Position numbers and translations under genes: made by a program. Source: JAAGZL01 sp050291725 (GTDB taxonomy: Bacteria; Pseudomonadota; Gammaproteobacteria; Chromatiales; Chromatiaceae). Taken from it: DNA of 64,000 nt. This document shows positions 45,485 through 54,400 of the stretch, one piece after another. The stretch is taken from positions 124,001 to 188,000 of the forward strand of contig JBNKKH010000017.1 in the NCBI GenBank assembly GCA_050291725.1. Reading direction: 5' to 3'. The notes below the pieces were generated by a model. That model saw only the letters and a list, made by a program, of their open reading frames with translations, was not told where the DNA came from and did no database searches. Every line of letters starts with the position of its first letter. Positions within the stretch are counted from its first letter, which is position 1.

Positions 45485-46675
45485 ATGGAAAAAACAAACT
45501 CACTTCGTCCTTTCTGTTTAACTGCCATTCTCCTGCTATTTTCTTTTAATGCAGTCGCCGAGCAGACAGCTACCGCTGTAGCAGAGAAGGCGGTACCTGC
45601 TGTTGTAGAGAAAGCTGTTAATGCAGCCGCTGCTACAGTCGCAGACAAAGCAGCTACACCCAGCAAAACCCCAGCCTGGTTTTATCACAACATAATTGAT
45701 GATATAAAAAATGCACCTGAAGCTGCCGTGATTATCGACAGCCGCCCCGGTGACAGAAAATATATAAAGGGGCATATACCTGGAGCCTTGAGTATTCCAC
45801 TGTCTGATTTCGACAAGCTCACAGACAAACTACCAAAAGACAAATCTACCCCGCTGGTGTTTTACTGTGGCGGACTAAAATGTAAATTGAGCCACAAATC
45901 TGCAGCTAAGGCAGAGGCACTTGGCTATAAAAACATTCAGGTATACGCCAACGGTTATCCACACTGGAAGAAACAGGGTAACGTGGGCGCAGTTACTGTG
46001 GAGTACATAAAGAAGATTGTTGGCGACAAATCAAAGGTTGTACTGATCGACTCACGACCGAAGAAGAGAAAATACGACAAGGGCCATATCCCAGGCGCCC
46101 TCAGTATTCCTGATAAGGAGTTTGAGCAAAAACTAGCCATGCTACCGGAAGATAAGAGCACACCGCTCATTTTCTACTGTGGTGGACTCAAGTGTAAGCT
46201 CAGCATGAAATCTTCCAAGAAGGCCCTGGCTGCCGGATACACCAACGTACGCTATTTTCCTGCCGGATTCCCCTCCTGGAAAAAAGCTGGCGGCGAGATA
46301 GCCAAGGGTGATGACAGCAATAAGGTTGCTATCCAGCCAGGTGGAGAAGATGGAACTATCAGCATCGAGTCATTTCTGGAGATTGTAGAAAAGAAACCAG
46401 ATAGCGTATACATAATCGATGTACGTGATGCTGACGAATTTGCTGCAGGCCATCTTGAGATAGCCAAGAATATTCCGATTGATACTCTGGGAGACCAAGT
46501 AGAGTCTTTGCCATCAGATAAGCCAATCATTTTTATCTGTAGTGCGGGAGCTCGTAGTGGCGAAGCCTACGATACGGTTTCCATGCTGCGCGAAGAACTA
46601 AAAATCTACTTCCTAAATGCCGAGCCAACCTATAACAAAGATGGAACCTACTCCTTCAAACCAGTTGAAGATTAG
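45485..46675 (+). CDS. secreted triple-rhodanese-domain protein
   Basis: A 396-residue protein with a signal peptide ending NAVAE, then a coiled-coil-like alanine- and valine-rich stretch (about 26-60). Three rhodanese modules follow. The first two (about 65-165 and 170-270) are near repeats with DSRPGDRKYIKGHIPGALSIP- and DSRPKKRKYDKGHIPGALSIP-type starts and the unusual cysteine loop YCGGLKC in both. The third (about 295-385) has CSAGARSG. Each has a cysteine able to carry a persulfide. Periplasmic location, and the sulfur permease and octaheme genes next door, suggest sulfane-sulfur transfer. It converges on the YeeE gene across a strong bidirectional terminator. Confidence 0.9.
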   Translation: MEKTNSLRPFCLTAILLLFSFNAVAEQTATAVAEKAVPAVVEKAVNAAAATVADKAATPSKTPAWFYHNIIDDIKNAPEAAVIIDSRPGDRKYIKGHIPGALSIPLSDFDKLTDKLPKDKSTPLVFYCGGLKCKLSHKSAAKAEALGYKNIQVYANGYPHWKKQGNVGAVTVEYIKKIVGDKSKVVLIDSRPKKRKYDKGHIPGALSIPDKEFEQKLAMLPEDKSTPLIFYCGGLKCKLSMKSSKKALAAGYTNVRYFPAGFPSWKKAGGEIAKGDDSNKVAIQPGGEDGTISIESFLEIVEKKPDSVYIIDVRDADEFAAGHLEIAKNIPIDTLGDQVESLPSDKPIIFICSAGARSGEAYDTVSMLREELKIYFLNAEPTYNKDGTYSFKPVED

Positions 46676-46688
46676 AGAAAGCATGAAC

Positions 46689-46719
46689 AAAAAAGGGGGC
46701 CAGATGGCCCCCTTTTTTT
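46689..46719. terminator. Bidirectional rho-independent terminator
   Basis: GGGGGCC (46695-46701), loop AGAT, GGCCCCC (46706-46712), with six A before and seven T after. It serves the convergent rhodanese gene and the YeeE gene. Confidence 0.92.
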
Positions 46720-46735
46720 ACATCTTAAAACTGCT

Positions 46736-47971
46736 CTAGAAAACGGTAAACTTGTCAGTTGATTCGTTGTAACGGACAAACAGATACCACACCAACAACA
46801 AACCGAAGGTTACCAGTAGGGTCCAACCCCATCCGCCCAACAGATCAGGCATAAAGGCCTGGAAACCTAGGGGGCTCACCTCAGCCATACCATCCATAAA
46901 ATCCAGATCGTACTCAGCATTGCTCAACCCCAGTTTACCGAGAATACCGCTGGTGATAGATCCAGCCCATCCGAAGAAAAACACCGCAACAACCAGCTTA
47001 AGATGGCCCTCACCTATCCTCCATAGAGAGCCTGAGGCACAACCACCAGCGAAGATCATACCTATGCCAAATATTAGCCCCCCTATTAATGAACCAATCC
47101 AGAAGCGAGTTGGCACAGCCAGGTATGGATCAATGGTGCCATTGGCCAACAGCACAGCTCCTACCGGCGCTCCCAAAGCCAAAGCCAAAATCATAGCCTT
47201 GGTCATTTCGCCCTCACCAGTCATGAATGGCTCGCGAAATACCCGAGAGAAACAGAAACGGGAACGATGCAGGATAAAGCCTATAGCGAAACCGGCCAGC
47301 ACCAGTATGGCGCGCTGCACTTCCATTTTATTATCAGAACCCCACCAGCGTATTGCCCAGATCAGAATTCCAGCGAGAACCAAAGCTCCAACCCAGGGAT
47401 AGACCCCTTTGAATTTTGCCGGCTTAACTGCCGGGGCGGATGTACCCCAGGTTATGTTCTCCATAGTCCACAACAGCAGCTTCAGGCCAATAATGGCGCC
47501 GATCAGAAGGCCAACCCACATTACCCAACCAGATGGAGAGGAGAAGGTCAGCGGAATAAAAAACCCACCTGTGGTACAGCCACCGGCAAAGGTAGCACCA
47601 ATACCCATAAGGGCTCCACCCAGTGAACCCCAAACAAACTCCAGATTTGGTGGCCGGCTAATTCTAAACTGCCGTGACAGCATAGCAGCACAAAAGGCAC
47701 CCAGAACCAGGGTTATATCCATCAAGGAGATCCGATGCATCAAAGGGCTATCCAGCTCAGATTTAACACCGAGCAGAGGCCCCAATCCAATCATATTATT
47801 GAAATAGTCACCCCACAGCTTCAGGCCACCGAACACGCCCCAAAACAGCCCGGAGCCCATTAACACCGCCATAATAATGACCAGTAGCACAGCGCCAAAA
47901 TATGGCGACCACTCCTCAACAAAAACGCTCTCGTAATCGGCCTTCAGCCAAGAGCCGTTTCCACCACTCAT
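46736..47971 (-). CDS. YeeE/YedE family sulfur-compound permease (TsuA-like)
   Basis: A 411-residue membrane protein with about ten helices arranged as two homologous halves. Each half carries the cysteine loop of the family: GGCTTGGFF near residue 125 and GGCASGSLW near 320. In TsuA the equivalent cysteines pass thiosulfate across the membrane. The half-repeat also shows FRISRPPN and RFCFSRVFR loops. The protein probably imports thiosulfate or another sulfur compound. It is last in an operon with octaheme cytochrome, cytochrome b and a small cytochrome c; GGGAGA precedes the ATG. Confidence 0.88.
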   Translation of the reverse strand: MSGGNGSWLKADYESVFVEEWSPYFGAVLLVIIMAVLMGSGLFWGVFGGLKLWGDYFNNMIGLGPLLGVKSELDSPLMHRISLMDITLVLGAFCAAMLSRQFRISRPPNLEFVWGSLGGALMGIGATFAGGCTTGGFFIPLTFSSPSGWVMWVGLLIGAIIGLKLLLWTMENITWGTSAPAVKPAKFKGVYPWVGALVLAGILIWAIRWWGSDNKMEVQRAILVLAGFAIGFILHRSRFCFSRVFREPFMTGEGEMTKAMILALALGAPVGAVLLANGTIDPYLAVPTRFWIGSLIGGLIFGIGMIFAGGCASGSLWRIGEGHLKLVVAVFFFGWAGSITSGILGKLGLSNAEYDLDFMDGMAEVSPLGFQAFMPDLLGGWGWTLLVTFGLLLVWYLFVRYNESTDKFTVF

Positions 47972-48037
47972 GTTTCATCTCCCCTAATTATTATTTATCA
48001 ATCAGCTAGTCACGCCCTGCCCTCAGGGCCAGCGCAA

Positions 48038-48442
48038 CTAGTTACAGCGTGCTGGAGTATCAGAGTCTTTAGCTCCATGCACTGCGAACGCATGTACGTC
48101 AGCCATCAACTCTTCTGCTGATTTAGCTGCAATCTTCTTACTACTGGCAGCCTTGTTGCTGTCTTTGATACTGTCACGGTACTCAGTACTGACGTAGTAT
48201 TTTAGAGAATCTTTCTCTTTCGCATGCTTGTCTGCCTCAATGTATGCGGTCCACTCAGCTTTGGTATAGGTGGATGGTGAAATAGCGCCACCAGCCTGTT
48301 CTTTGTGACATGCGGTGCAGACCATACGGTAGTAGATACGGCCCATCTTCCAGTTTCCTCCATCGGCAGCCATGGCCGTTGGCAAAATCCCGCCAGACAG
48401 ACAGAGCGCTAACGAAATAGCGAAAGATTTTTTCAGATTCAT
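48038..48442 (-). CDS. small mono-heme cytochrome c
   Basis: A 134-residue secreted protein. ATG at 48442 is chosen because AGGAG lies eight bases upstream and the product starts with a standard signal ending AMAAD. One heme site, CTACH, lies near residue 42, and the mature part is about 110 residues. A distal methionine ligand is not obvious; EELMADVHAF near the end is a candidate. It lies between cytochrome b (187-base gap) and the YeeE gene (66 bases), and probably carries electrons to or from the octaheme/cytochrome b pair. Confidence 0.85.
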   Translation of the reverse strand: MNLKKSFAISLALCLSGGILPTAMAADGGNWKMGRIYYRMVCTACHKEQAGGAISPSTYTKAEWTAYIEADKHAKEKDSLKYYVSTEYRDSIKDSNKAASSKKIAAKSAEELMADVHAFAVHGAKDSDTPARCN

Positions 48443-48629
48443 AACACAACTCCTAAAGCAGTTTTTAAAAAGTAGGACATAAATGAAGTCCATGCGGTTT
48501 ATACCTTGATCACCATATAGTTGTATAGCCTTTTGCCCATAACAATCACTGTTACAACCTTGGACCAAAACTGAACAAAGTTTTTTTCAAACACCCGGCG
48601 GCAAATTTCAGAAACCGGTTACATATTTT

Positions 48630-49298
48630 TTATTTTATATCTCTAACTCTATTTGGTTCATCAGCCTTGATATAGGCATATTCCTCTTCGGTCAGCTCTA
48701 CCTTATCAAAGCCGGAAACCATCGGCATTACATGGGCGAAAAATCCATGGTCTCCGGTGGTAAGCAGATAGACATGGACACAGACAAAGCCCAAGATAGC
48801 AAAAGCCGCAACCGTGTGCATATCTGCAATAAAGCTCAGACCTACCCCGGCAAAAAAGTCACCACCTATTCCGAAACTGATCAGCAGATAGGCTATACCT
48901 GTTATCCAAACGGCTGGAAAAATCACCACCTTGACCAGGAGATAGGTCAACGCCTGTAGCGGATTATGCTTGCGCCGGTAGGTCTTGATGTAGGGGTGAT
49001 GCTCTCCCTTGAAGATTCCTTGGATATAATAACGCGCCACGGCAGACATGTTTTTTACCCTAGGTATATATTGGCGCCACTCTCCGGTTGTTATAAGCCA
49101 GAACACCGCGAAGGTCCAGATGCCGATCATTGCCAGTGCTGCAATGGTATGAATAGTTACTGCCAGCTCAAAATCAATCAGGGAGTGAACTCCATGCACA
49201 GCAAACCCTGTAACTAACAGAGTCATGATCAGGGCCATCTGACTCCAGTGCCATAAACGCTCAAAACGCTTGTATACCTCAATATTGTGTATAGGCAT
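48630..49298 (-). CDS. cytochrome b561-type quinone-linked membrane subunit (second copy)
   Basis: A 222-residue paralogue of the cytochrome b at 4711-5385, alignable over its full length: shared RLWHWSQ or RIWHWGQ start, TGFAVHGVHSLI, a GIFKGEHHPY loop and the C-terminal CVHVYLLTTG. About four helices with conserved histidines would bind two b hemes. It starts within the stop of the octaheme gene (TAATG), exactly as in the first operon. It should exchange electrons between that cytochrome and the quinone pool. Confidence 0.9.
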   Translation of the reverse strand: MPIHNIEVYKRFERLWHWSQMALIMTLLVTGFAVHGVHSLIDFELAVTIHTIAALAMIGIWTFAVFWLITTGEWRQYIPRVKNMSAVARYYIQGIFKGEHHPYIKTYRRKHNPLQALTYLLVKVVIFPAVWITGIAYLLISFGIGGDFFAGVGLSFIADMHTVAAFAILGFVCVHVYLLTTGDHGFFAHVMPMVSGFDKVELTEEEYAYIKADEPNRVRDIK

Positions 49299-50875
49299 TA
49301 GGATTTCCTCCTACGTGTAGAAACCAGACGGGCAATTGCGTGAATCAAAATACCGCCAACTATGGCCAATATGGCCATCCAGCCAAGCCGATTGATCCAT
49401 GGACTACTTCCAGCGCCCGGCAGATACACTCCTGGCAGCCCTTGCATGCGACCTTCTTTGCTATGACACTCCTTACAATTCACCGCGTTCTTTGCCGGTG
49501 CAACCATGTGAGTGATAGGCCACATCATCGTGGTCTCAATAAAATCGTATTTGCCGGAATATGGCTTGCCAACACTATGCATGCCGTCGGTAATTGCTTT
49601 ACCCCAATTGTAATTCTTCCAAAAAGCGGTATCGTCCGCGGAATTTCTGGCTACCGTGTGGGGAACAACCAGGGTCTTGTTGACTGGGTCATAGGGCTGT
49701 TTGCCACGCATAATCTTGACCGGCCAGATGCGTGATTTACCATCATCTGGACTACCCTCAAAACTGTTGATCGGTGTCGGACCAGCCTCCTTATCCACCT
49801 TATCGTCCAGCAGGGTGTATTTCACCTTGCCGTTGAACCAGATGTAATCAGGTTTAAGGTTTTCACCGTAGACAAAATCCCCCTTATTACCATGATAGGT
49901 AACATGGCCATGCTCGCCTTTCTTGACCAAAGGCTTACCCTCAGAATTCAGTTGGCCAGCTGTTGACCAGTCCCATAGTAGCTTGGTGGCTACTCCACCA
50001 CGGGCAATAGTTGGAATATGGCAAGCCTGACAAGATACCTCGTCGGTATGGCCGTTAAGCTTAATGCCGATGATGTCATTCTTTGAATGAGGATCAGAGT
50101 CGTGACATGACCTACAAGTAGCCGGATTGCGATCTTCCTGTTCACCACGAATCTGGACACCCTTGGTTTCAGCAGCAGTAGCTGCGTAACGGCTACCTGG
50201 AACTTTATGGGAAGAGGTTTCATGGCAAGTGGCGCAACTGAAATCCAATCCGATAGCATCCATATGCACATCCAAATCCGCATCCGGCATAGCCAATGAA
50301 CTGTCCATATCGCCATGTTTCACACCGTCGCCACCACCACCGAAGAAATGGCAGTTACCACAGGTGTCACGGCTGGTTTTACCCACATTGCGAGCCACTT
50401 TTTTTAGATTGACAAAATCGGCCGGATTACCTGCCTTGCCGGGAGGTTTATTGTAGGTGCCGGTGGTATCGTGACAGGCCAAACAGTCGACATTCACTTC
50501 CGAGGTGAAATCAAATGTATCGTCTTTCCAGCCGTAACCAATATGACAGGCTGTACAGAAAGGGTAGTTAGATTGGGGGGTTATACAGAAATTATTCAGG
50601 ACGTTTTTCTTACCCAGCCGCTGCTTGCTATCTGGATTTAGAAATTCCCACTTCCAGTGCTTGGTCTTGTGCAACTGCTTTGCCGCTTCAGTATGACAAG
50701 AGATACAGGCCTCGGTTACTTCCGGGCCGGTCTTAAACTCCCTGTCCAGCTCTTCCAGCTTGCTGTGATCTGTAGTGGACGCAAACACCGATGCACCACT
50801 AAACAAGAGACATAAAAATGCAATACGGGCTAACGGCAATAGCACGCCGACCCGTAGGTACGGTGAATAGTTCAT
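49298..50875 (-). CDS. tetrathionate-reductase-family octaheme c-type cytochrome, membrane-anchored (second copy)
   Basis: A 525-residue protein with signal peptide (ending VFAST) and eight CxxCH sites: CISCH (57-61), CTACH, CLACH, CGNCH, CATCH, CRSCH, CQACH and CKECH. It matches the first octaheme protein throughout, including NxFC before the second heme, the CHxFGGGGDxVKHGD-like loop (here FFGGGGDGVKHGD) and a C-terminal membrane helix (about 495-517) with a basic RRRKS end. ATG at 50875 has GGGAG upstream; the frame is open 11 codons further but lacks sense as a start. No FNR-like box was seen upstream, unlike the first operon. Confidence 0.88.
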   Translation of the reverse strand: MNYSPYLRVGVLLPLARIAFLCLLFSGASVFASTTDHSKLEELDREFKTGPEVTEACISCHTEAAKQLHKTKHWKWEFLNPDSKQRLGKKNVLNNFCITPQSNYPFCTACHIGYGWKDDTFDFTSEVNVDCLACHDTTGTYNKPPGKAGNPADFVNLKKVARNVGKTSRDTCGNCHFFGGGGDGVKHGDMDSSLAMPDADLDVHMDAIGLDFSCATCHETSSHKVPGSRYAATAAETKGVQIRGEQEDRNPATCRSCHDSDPHSKNDIIGIKLNGHTDEVSCQACHIPTIARGGVATKLLWDWSTAGQLNSEGKPLVKKGEHGHVTYHGNKGDFVYGENLKPDYIWFNGKVKYTLLDDKVDKEAGPTPINSFEGSPDDGKSRIWPVKIMRGKQPYDPVNKTLVVPHTVARNSADDTAFWKNYNWGKAITDGMHSVGKPYSGKYDFIETTMMWPITHMVAPAKNAVNCKECHSKEGRMQGLPGVYLPGAGSSPWINRLGWMAILAIVGGILIHAIARLVSTRRRKS

Positions 50876-51467
50876 ATTAAGGCTCTCCCACCTTTGGTTT
50901 AGTAGCAAACTTATTTGTTATTATTTCCTCTGCACACAACCAATGGTTGAGTGAAAAGGATCAGCGTTTGCTTATATATTTTTACCTATTTTTCAATAGC
51001 TTATAATATCACCCTGTAACCACACCCAAACGAGATAGGTCACAGAACGGTAACAATACACATAAAAAGCATATTTTGCATCCAAATTGTATAATTTTTC
51101 CTGCTACGCACATAAATATATGTGATCTCTAGCACAGGTTAAGTGACCGCTTCAATTTTGGGCCGTTTAGGTACAACCACCTGACAGTAGTCTTTCCCCC
51201 GCTTGATGAGGTTATAAACTATCGCGCACTCATAAATTTATATTAATAAACTACGGTATAGTTAGGGCATATTTTCAATTTGGGAGAATCAAGAGAAAGA
51301 GAAACAAGTAGATGTAGCAATCATAGGTTACGGCAGCGCTGGCCTTTATGCCATGAGCAAGGGAGGCGACGCGGATCGAACAGCCTAGCGGCAGAGATAA
51401 TCTAGGTGTGATGATTTAATAAACCAAACCAGAACGAACCAAGCCATCCCTGGCCATAGCAAACTCC
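50876..51467. other. Intergenic region before the second octaheme operon, with lpd debris
   Basis: No intact gene was found. The left part must contain the octaheme promoter (minus strand); TATAAG in reverse near 51005 is a weak -10 candidate. The right part holds the lpd 5' fragment (listed separately). The remainder is AT-rich and nothing else stands out. Confidence 0.4.
51283..51362 (+). pseudogene. Fragment of the lpd 5' end (ribosome-binding site and first 22 codons)
   Basis: Bases 51297-51362 match lpd 56354-56419 with two differences, and the similarity reaches upstream into the GGAGA ribosome-binding site. The encoded peptide would be EKQVDVAIIGYGSAGLYAMSK-like, with the Rossmann GSGSAG altered to GYGSAG and the GTG start lost. 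Homology ends abruptly at 51362. It has the same orientation as intact lpd 5 kb away, on the far side of the PEP-CTERM repeat gene. Confidence 0.85.
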
Positions 51468-54400
51468 TTAACTAGATATGCTGCCCCGCAGTTGCTTTCT
51501 TCTGTATCCTGCCATGGCAAAGATAGCGGAACCAAACAGCCAAATCGCGCCAGGGATAGGAGTAGGCATAACATCACCACTCACAGCAATCAACTGGCCA
51601 CCACCCTGCAGGTCATAGTTGAGTCCACCTAGATAGCCGTTTTCATCAAGTCCAGCCAGATAGTAGATGTTGTAGCCGTTACCAATGATATTGGTGATGG
51701 CGTCGCCACTAATATCCAGACCAAGCACTCCGCCCACATAGAAAGCGGCACCACTTTCACTATTGCCATCGCCAAGGTTGAGGATATTGGCTGCAATATC
51801 CATCAATCCCCAGGCAAAGTTATCGACAAAGCCGCCTAAGTTGGCGCCTAAATCACCACCAGCCAAGGTCATGTTATGGATGTTATCAGTGCCGGTCAGG
51901 AACTCAATCCTAGCCTCTCTGGTATTCCAGCTCTCGTTTTGTTCAGAGGAGTTATAAAAGTCCCCAAGAAATTGGAAAACATCGCCTTCACCGCCGACAA
52001 TATCACCACTAGCGTTGACAGTGTAATCACCACTGAAGGTATTTATAGAAGGATCAGAAAAATAGGTGCCGTTGTTGGTGAAATCTCCCACAAAGGAAAC
52101 CGAGGCCTCAGTGGTTTTAAACAGACCATCGTTCACCACATCATCGTTAAAGATGGCGTGTCCATAAGCTACCTCAATGGAGCCAGCGCTGGCGTTGGTA
52201 ACACTACCATCTACAGTAGAAGGTCCGCCCGCCAGCAGAACTTTATTGTTGTTGGTCAAACCACCGGTACGCAGGGTGCCATAGCCGGTAATCTGGCCAT
52301 TGTTGGTCATGCTATGGCCGCCATTATCTACAGTTCCACCCATAAGGCTGATCTTACCGTTATTAGCCGCCAACCCTTGAGACATTAACAGCTTACTGCC
52401 ACTGCCGGCTGACAATTGGCCGCTGGTCGCGTTAGAGACCATACCGTTTAAGGTGAGTATACCGTTCACTGCCTCAACACGGCCTGAGTTGCTGATATCG
52501 TTCCCTACTTGGCCATTACCATGAATGGTTCCTTGGTTATCAATTGCTCCGCCATGCATGCTGGCAGTAGCAGCAGCCATTTCAACGACACCGCTGTTGG
52601 TGAAGTCTCGACTGATACCAGTCATACCAGCAACCACCAGGCTGCCTTCGTTGCTAAAAGCGGTGTTAATCAATCCGTCGCCCTGAATAACACCACCGGC
52701 GCGGTTATAGAGATGGGATGAACCATTGACGATGGATTCATCCATTGCGATGGTACCCCTGTTCTCAAAGTCGCCGCCAGTGAGATTGAGGAAGTTTTTG
52801 CTCAAATTAACAAACATATTGTTTGTGGTGGTACCGGTGTTACTGATGGTTAGATCACCGGTTTGCTCAAGATAGCCAAAGTTCACCATACCGCCGGAAC
52901 CCGCAATGGCACCATATCCTGAGATACGTCCATAGTTAGTGAGCTGGCCGTCGCCGCCGAGCATACCACCGTAAAGTGAGACGGTGTTGTTGTTGACCAG
53001 GCCAGAGCCGTTGGCATTAAAGGCGCTACCAGAATAGATAGAGAGGGAATCATCATTGGTGACACCATCAGCAGCGGCGAAGGTAGTGCCGCTACTTTGG
53101 GAGAAGCTACCTTCCTCATACAGGTGCAGATAGCCGTCAAAGACACCGCCAGAGTAGTTGAAGCTACCGCGGTTATCAAAGGTACCGGCGTCTAGCGTGC
53201 CGCCAGACTGGGTAAAGCTACCCTTACTGTCGATTGATGCGGCAGACAGGGTGCCGCCTTGAAGATTATACGTACCGCTACTGCCCTCATGCCAGGCAAT
53301 GTAAAGCGTGTCGCTGATGACATTGGTGCCGCCAGACTGGGTGAAGCTACCGGTGCCAGAATTCCCGATGTATTCCCTGTAGGCTGATAAGATACCAGTG
53401 CCAGATAGCTGGTAAGAACCGTCGCTCAATGAGTTACTACCCACCTTCAACTCACCGCTGCCCAGAGCTACTATGCCGCCGCTATGGGTAAACTCGCCAC
53501 TGCCGAAGCGACCTACTTCTAGATCCATACCGTCGTCACTTGCCTGCAGGGTGCCGCCGGTCATGGTATAGCTGCCGTCACCGCCACTGGAGTTTGCGCC
53601 TACATACATAGATTGGGTAACTAAGTTGGTGCCACCAGACTGGGTGAAGTTACCAGTGCCAGAATTCCCGATGTATTCCCTGTAGGCTGATAAGATACCA
53701 GTGCCAGATAGCTGGTAAGAACCGTCACTTGCTGGTTCTTCACCCACAACTAAATCTCCGCCGCCTAGATCTACCTGACCACCGCTTTGGGTAAACTCGC
53801 CACTACTAGCATAACCCACATAGATCGACATAGCGCCGTCACTTGCCTGCAGGGTGCCGCCAGTCATGGTGTAACTTCCGTATCCAGTGGAGTTAACGTC
53901 AAGGCCCAGCAACATAGAATCGATGACTGTGTTGCTGCCGCCGGACTGGGTGAAGCTACCAGCGCCAGAATTCCCGATGTATTCCCTGTAGGCCGATAAG
54001 GTACCATTGCCTGAGAGATGGTAAGAACCATCACTTGATTGGTTGCTACCCACAGTCAGGATGCCACTGCCCAGATCTACTGCACCACCGCTTTGGATAA
54101 ACTCGCCACTGCCATAATAACCTACTTGGAGATGCATACCGTCGTCACTTGCCTGCAGGGTGCCGCCGGTCATGGTGTAGCTACCGTCTGCAGCGCCATT
54201 GCCCAGATACATAGTATCAATGACCGAGTTAATGCCGCCAGACTGGATGAAGCTACCGTTGCCATCAAACCCTATTAGTTCAACGTTAGCTAATAGGGTG
54301 CCAGTGCCTGATAGCTGGTAAGAATTGTCGCCATCTAGCGGATCAAAATCGTCTATCCCGTATGATTGACCCACATATAAACCTCCGCCGCCCAGATCGA

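Noticed and set aside
51139..51238. Minus-strand open tail encoding a basic peptide ending in PKRPKIEAVT
   Set aside because: About 30 codons with an in-frame stop just upstream and no start; could be gene debris, but no family was recognised.
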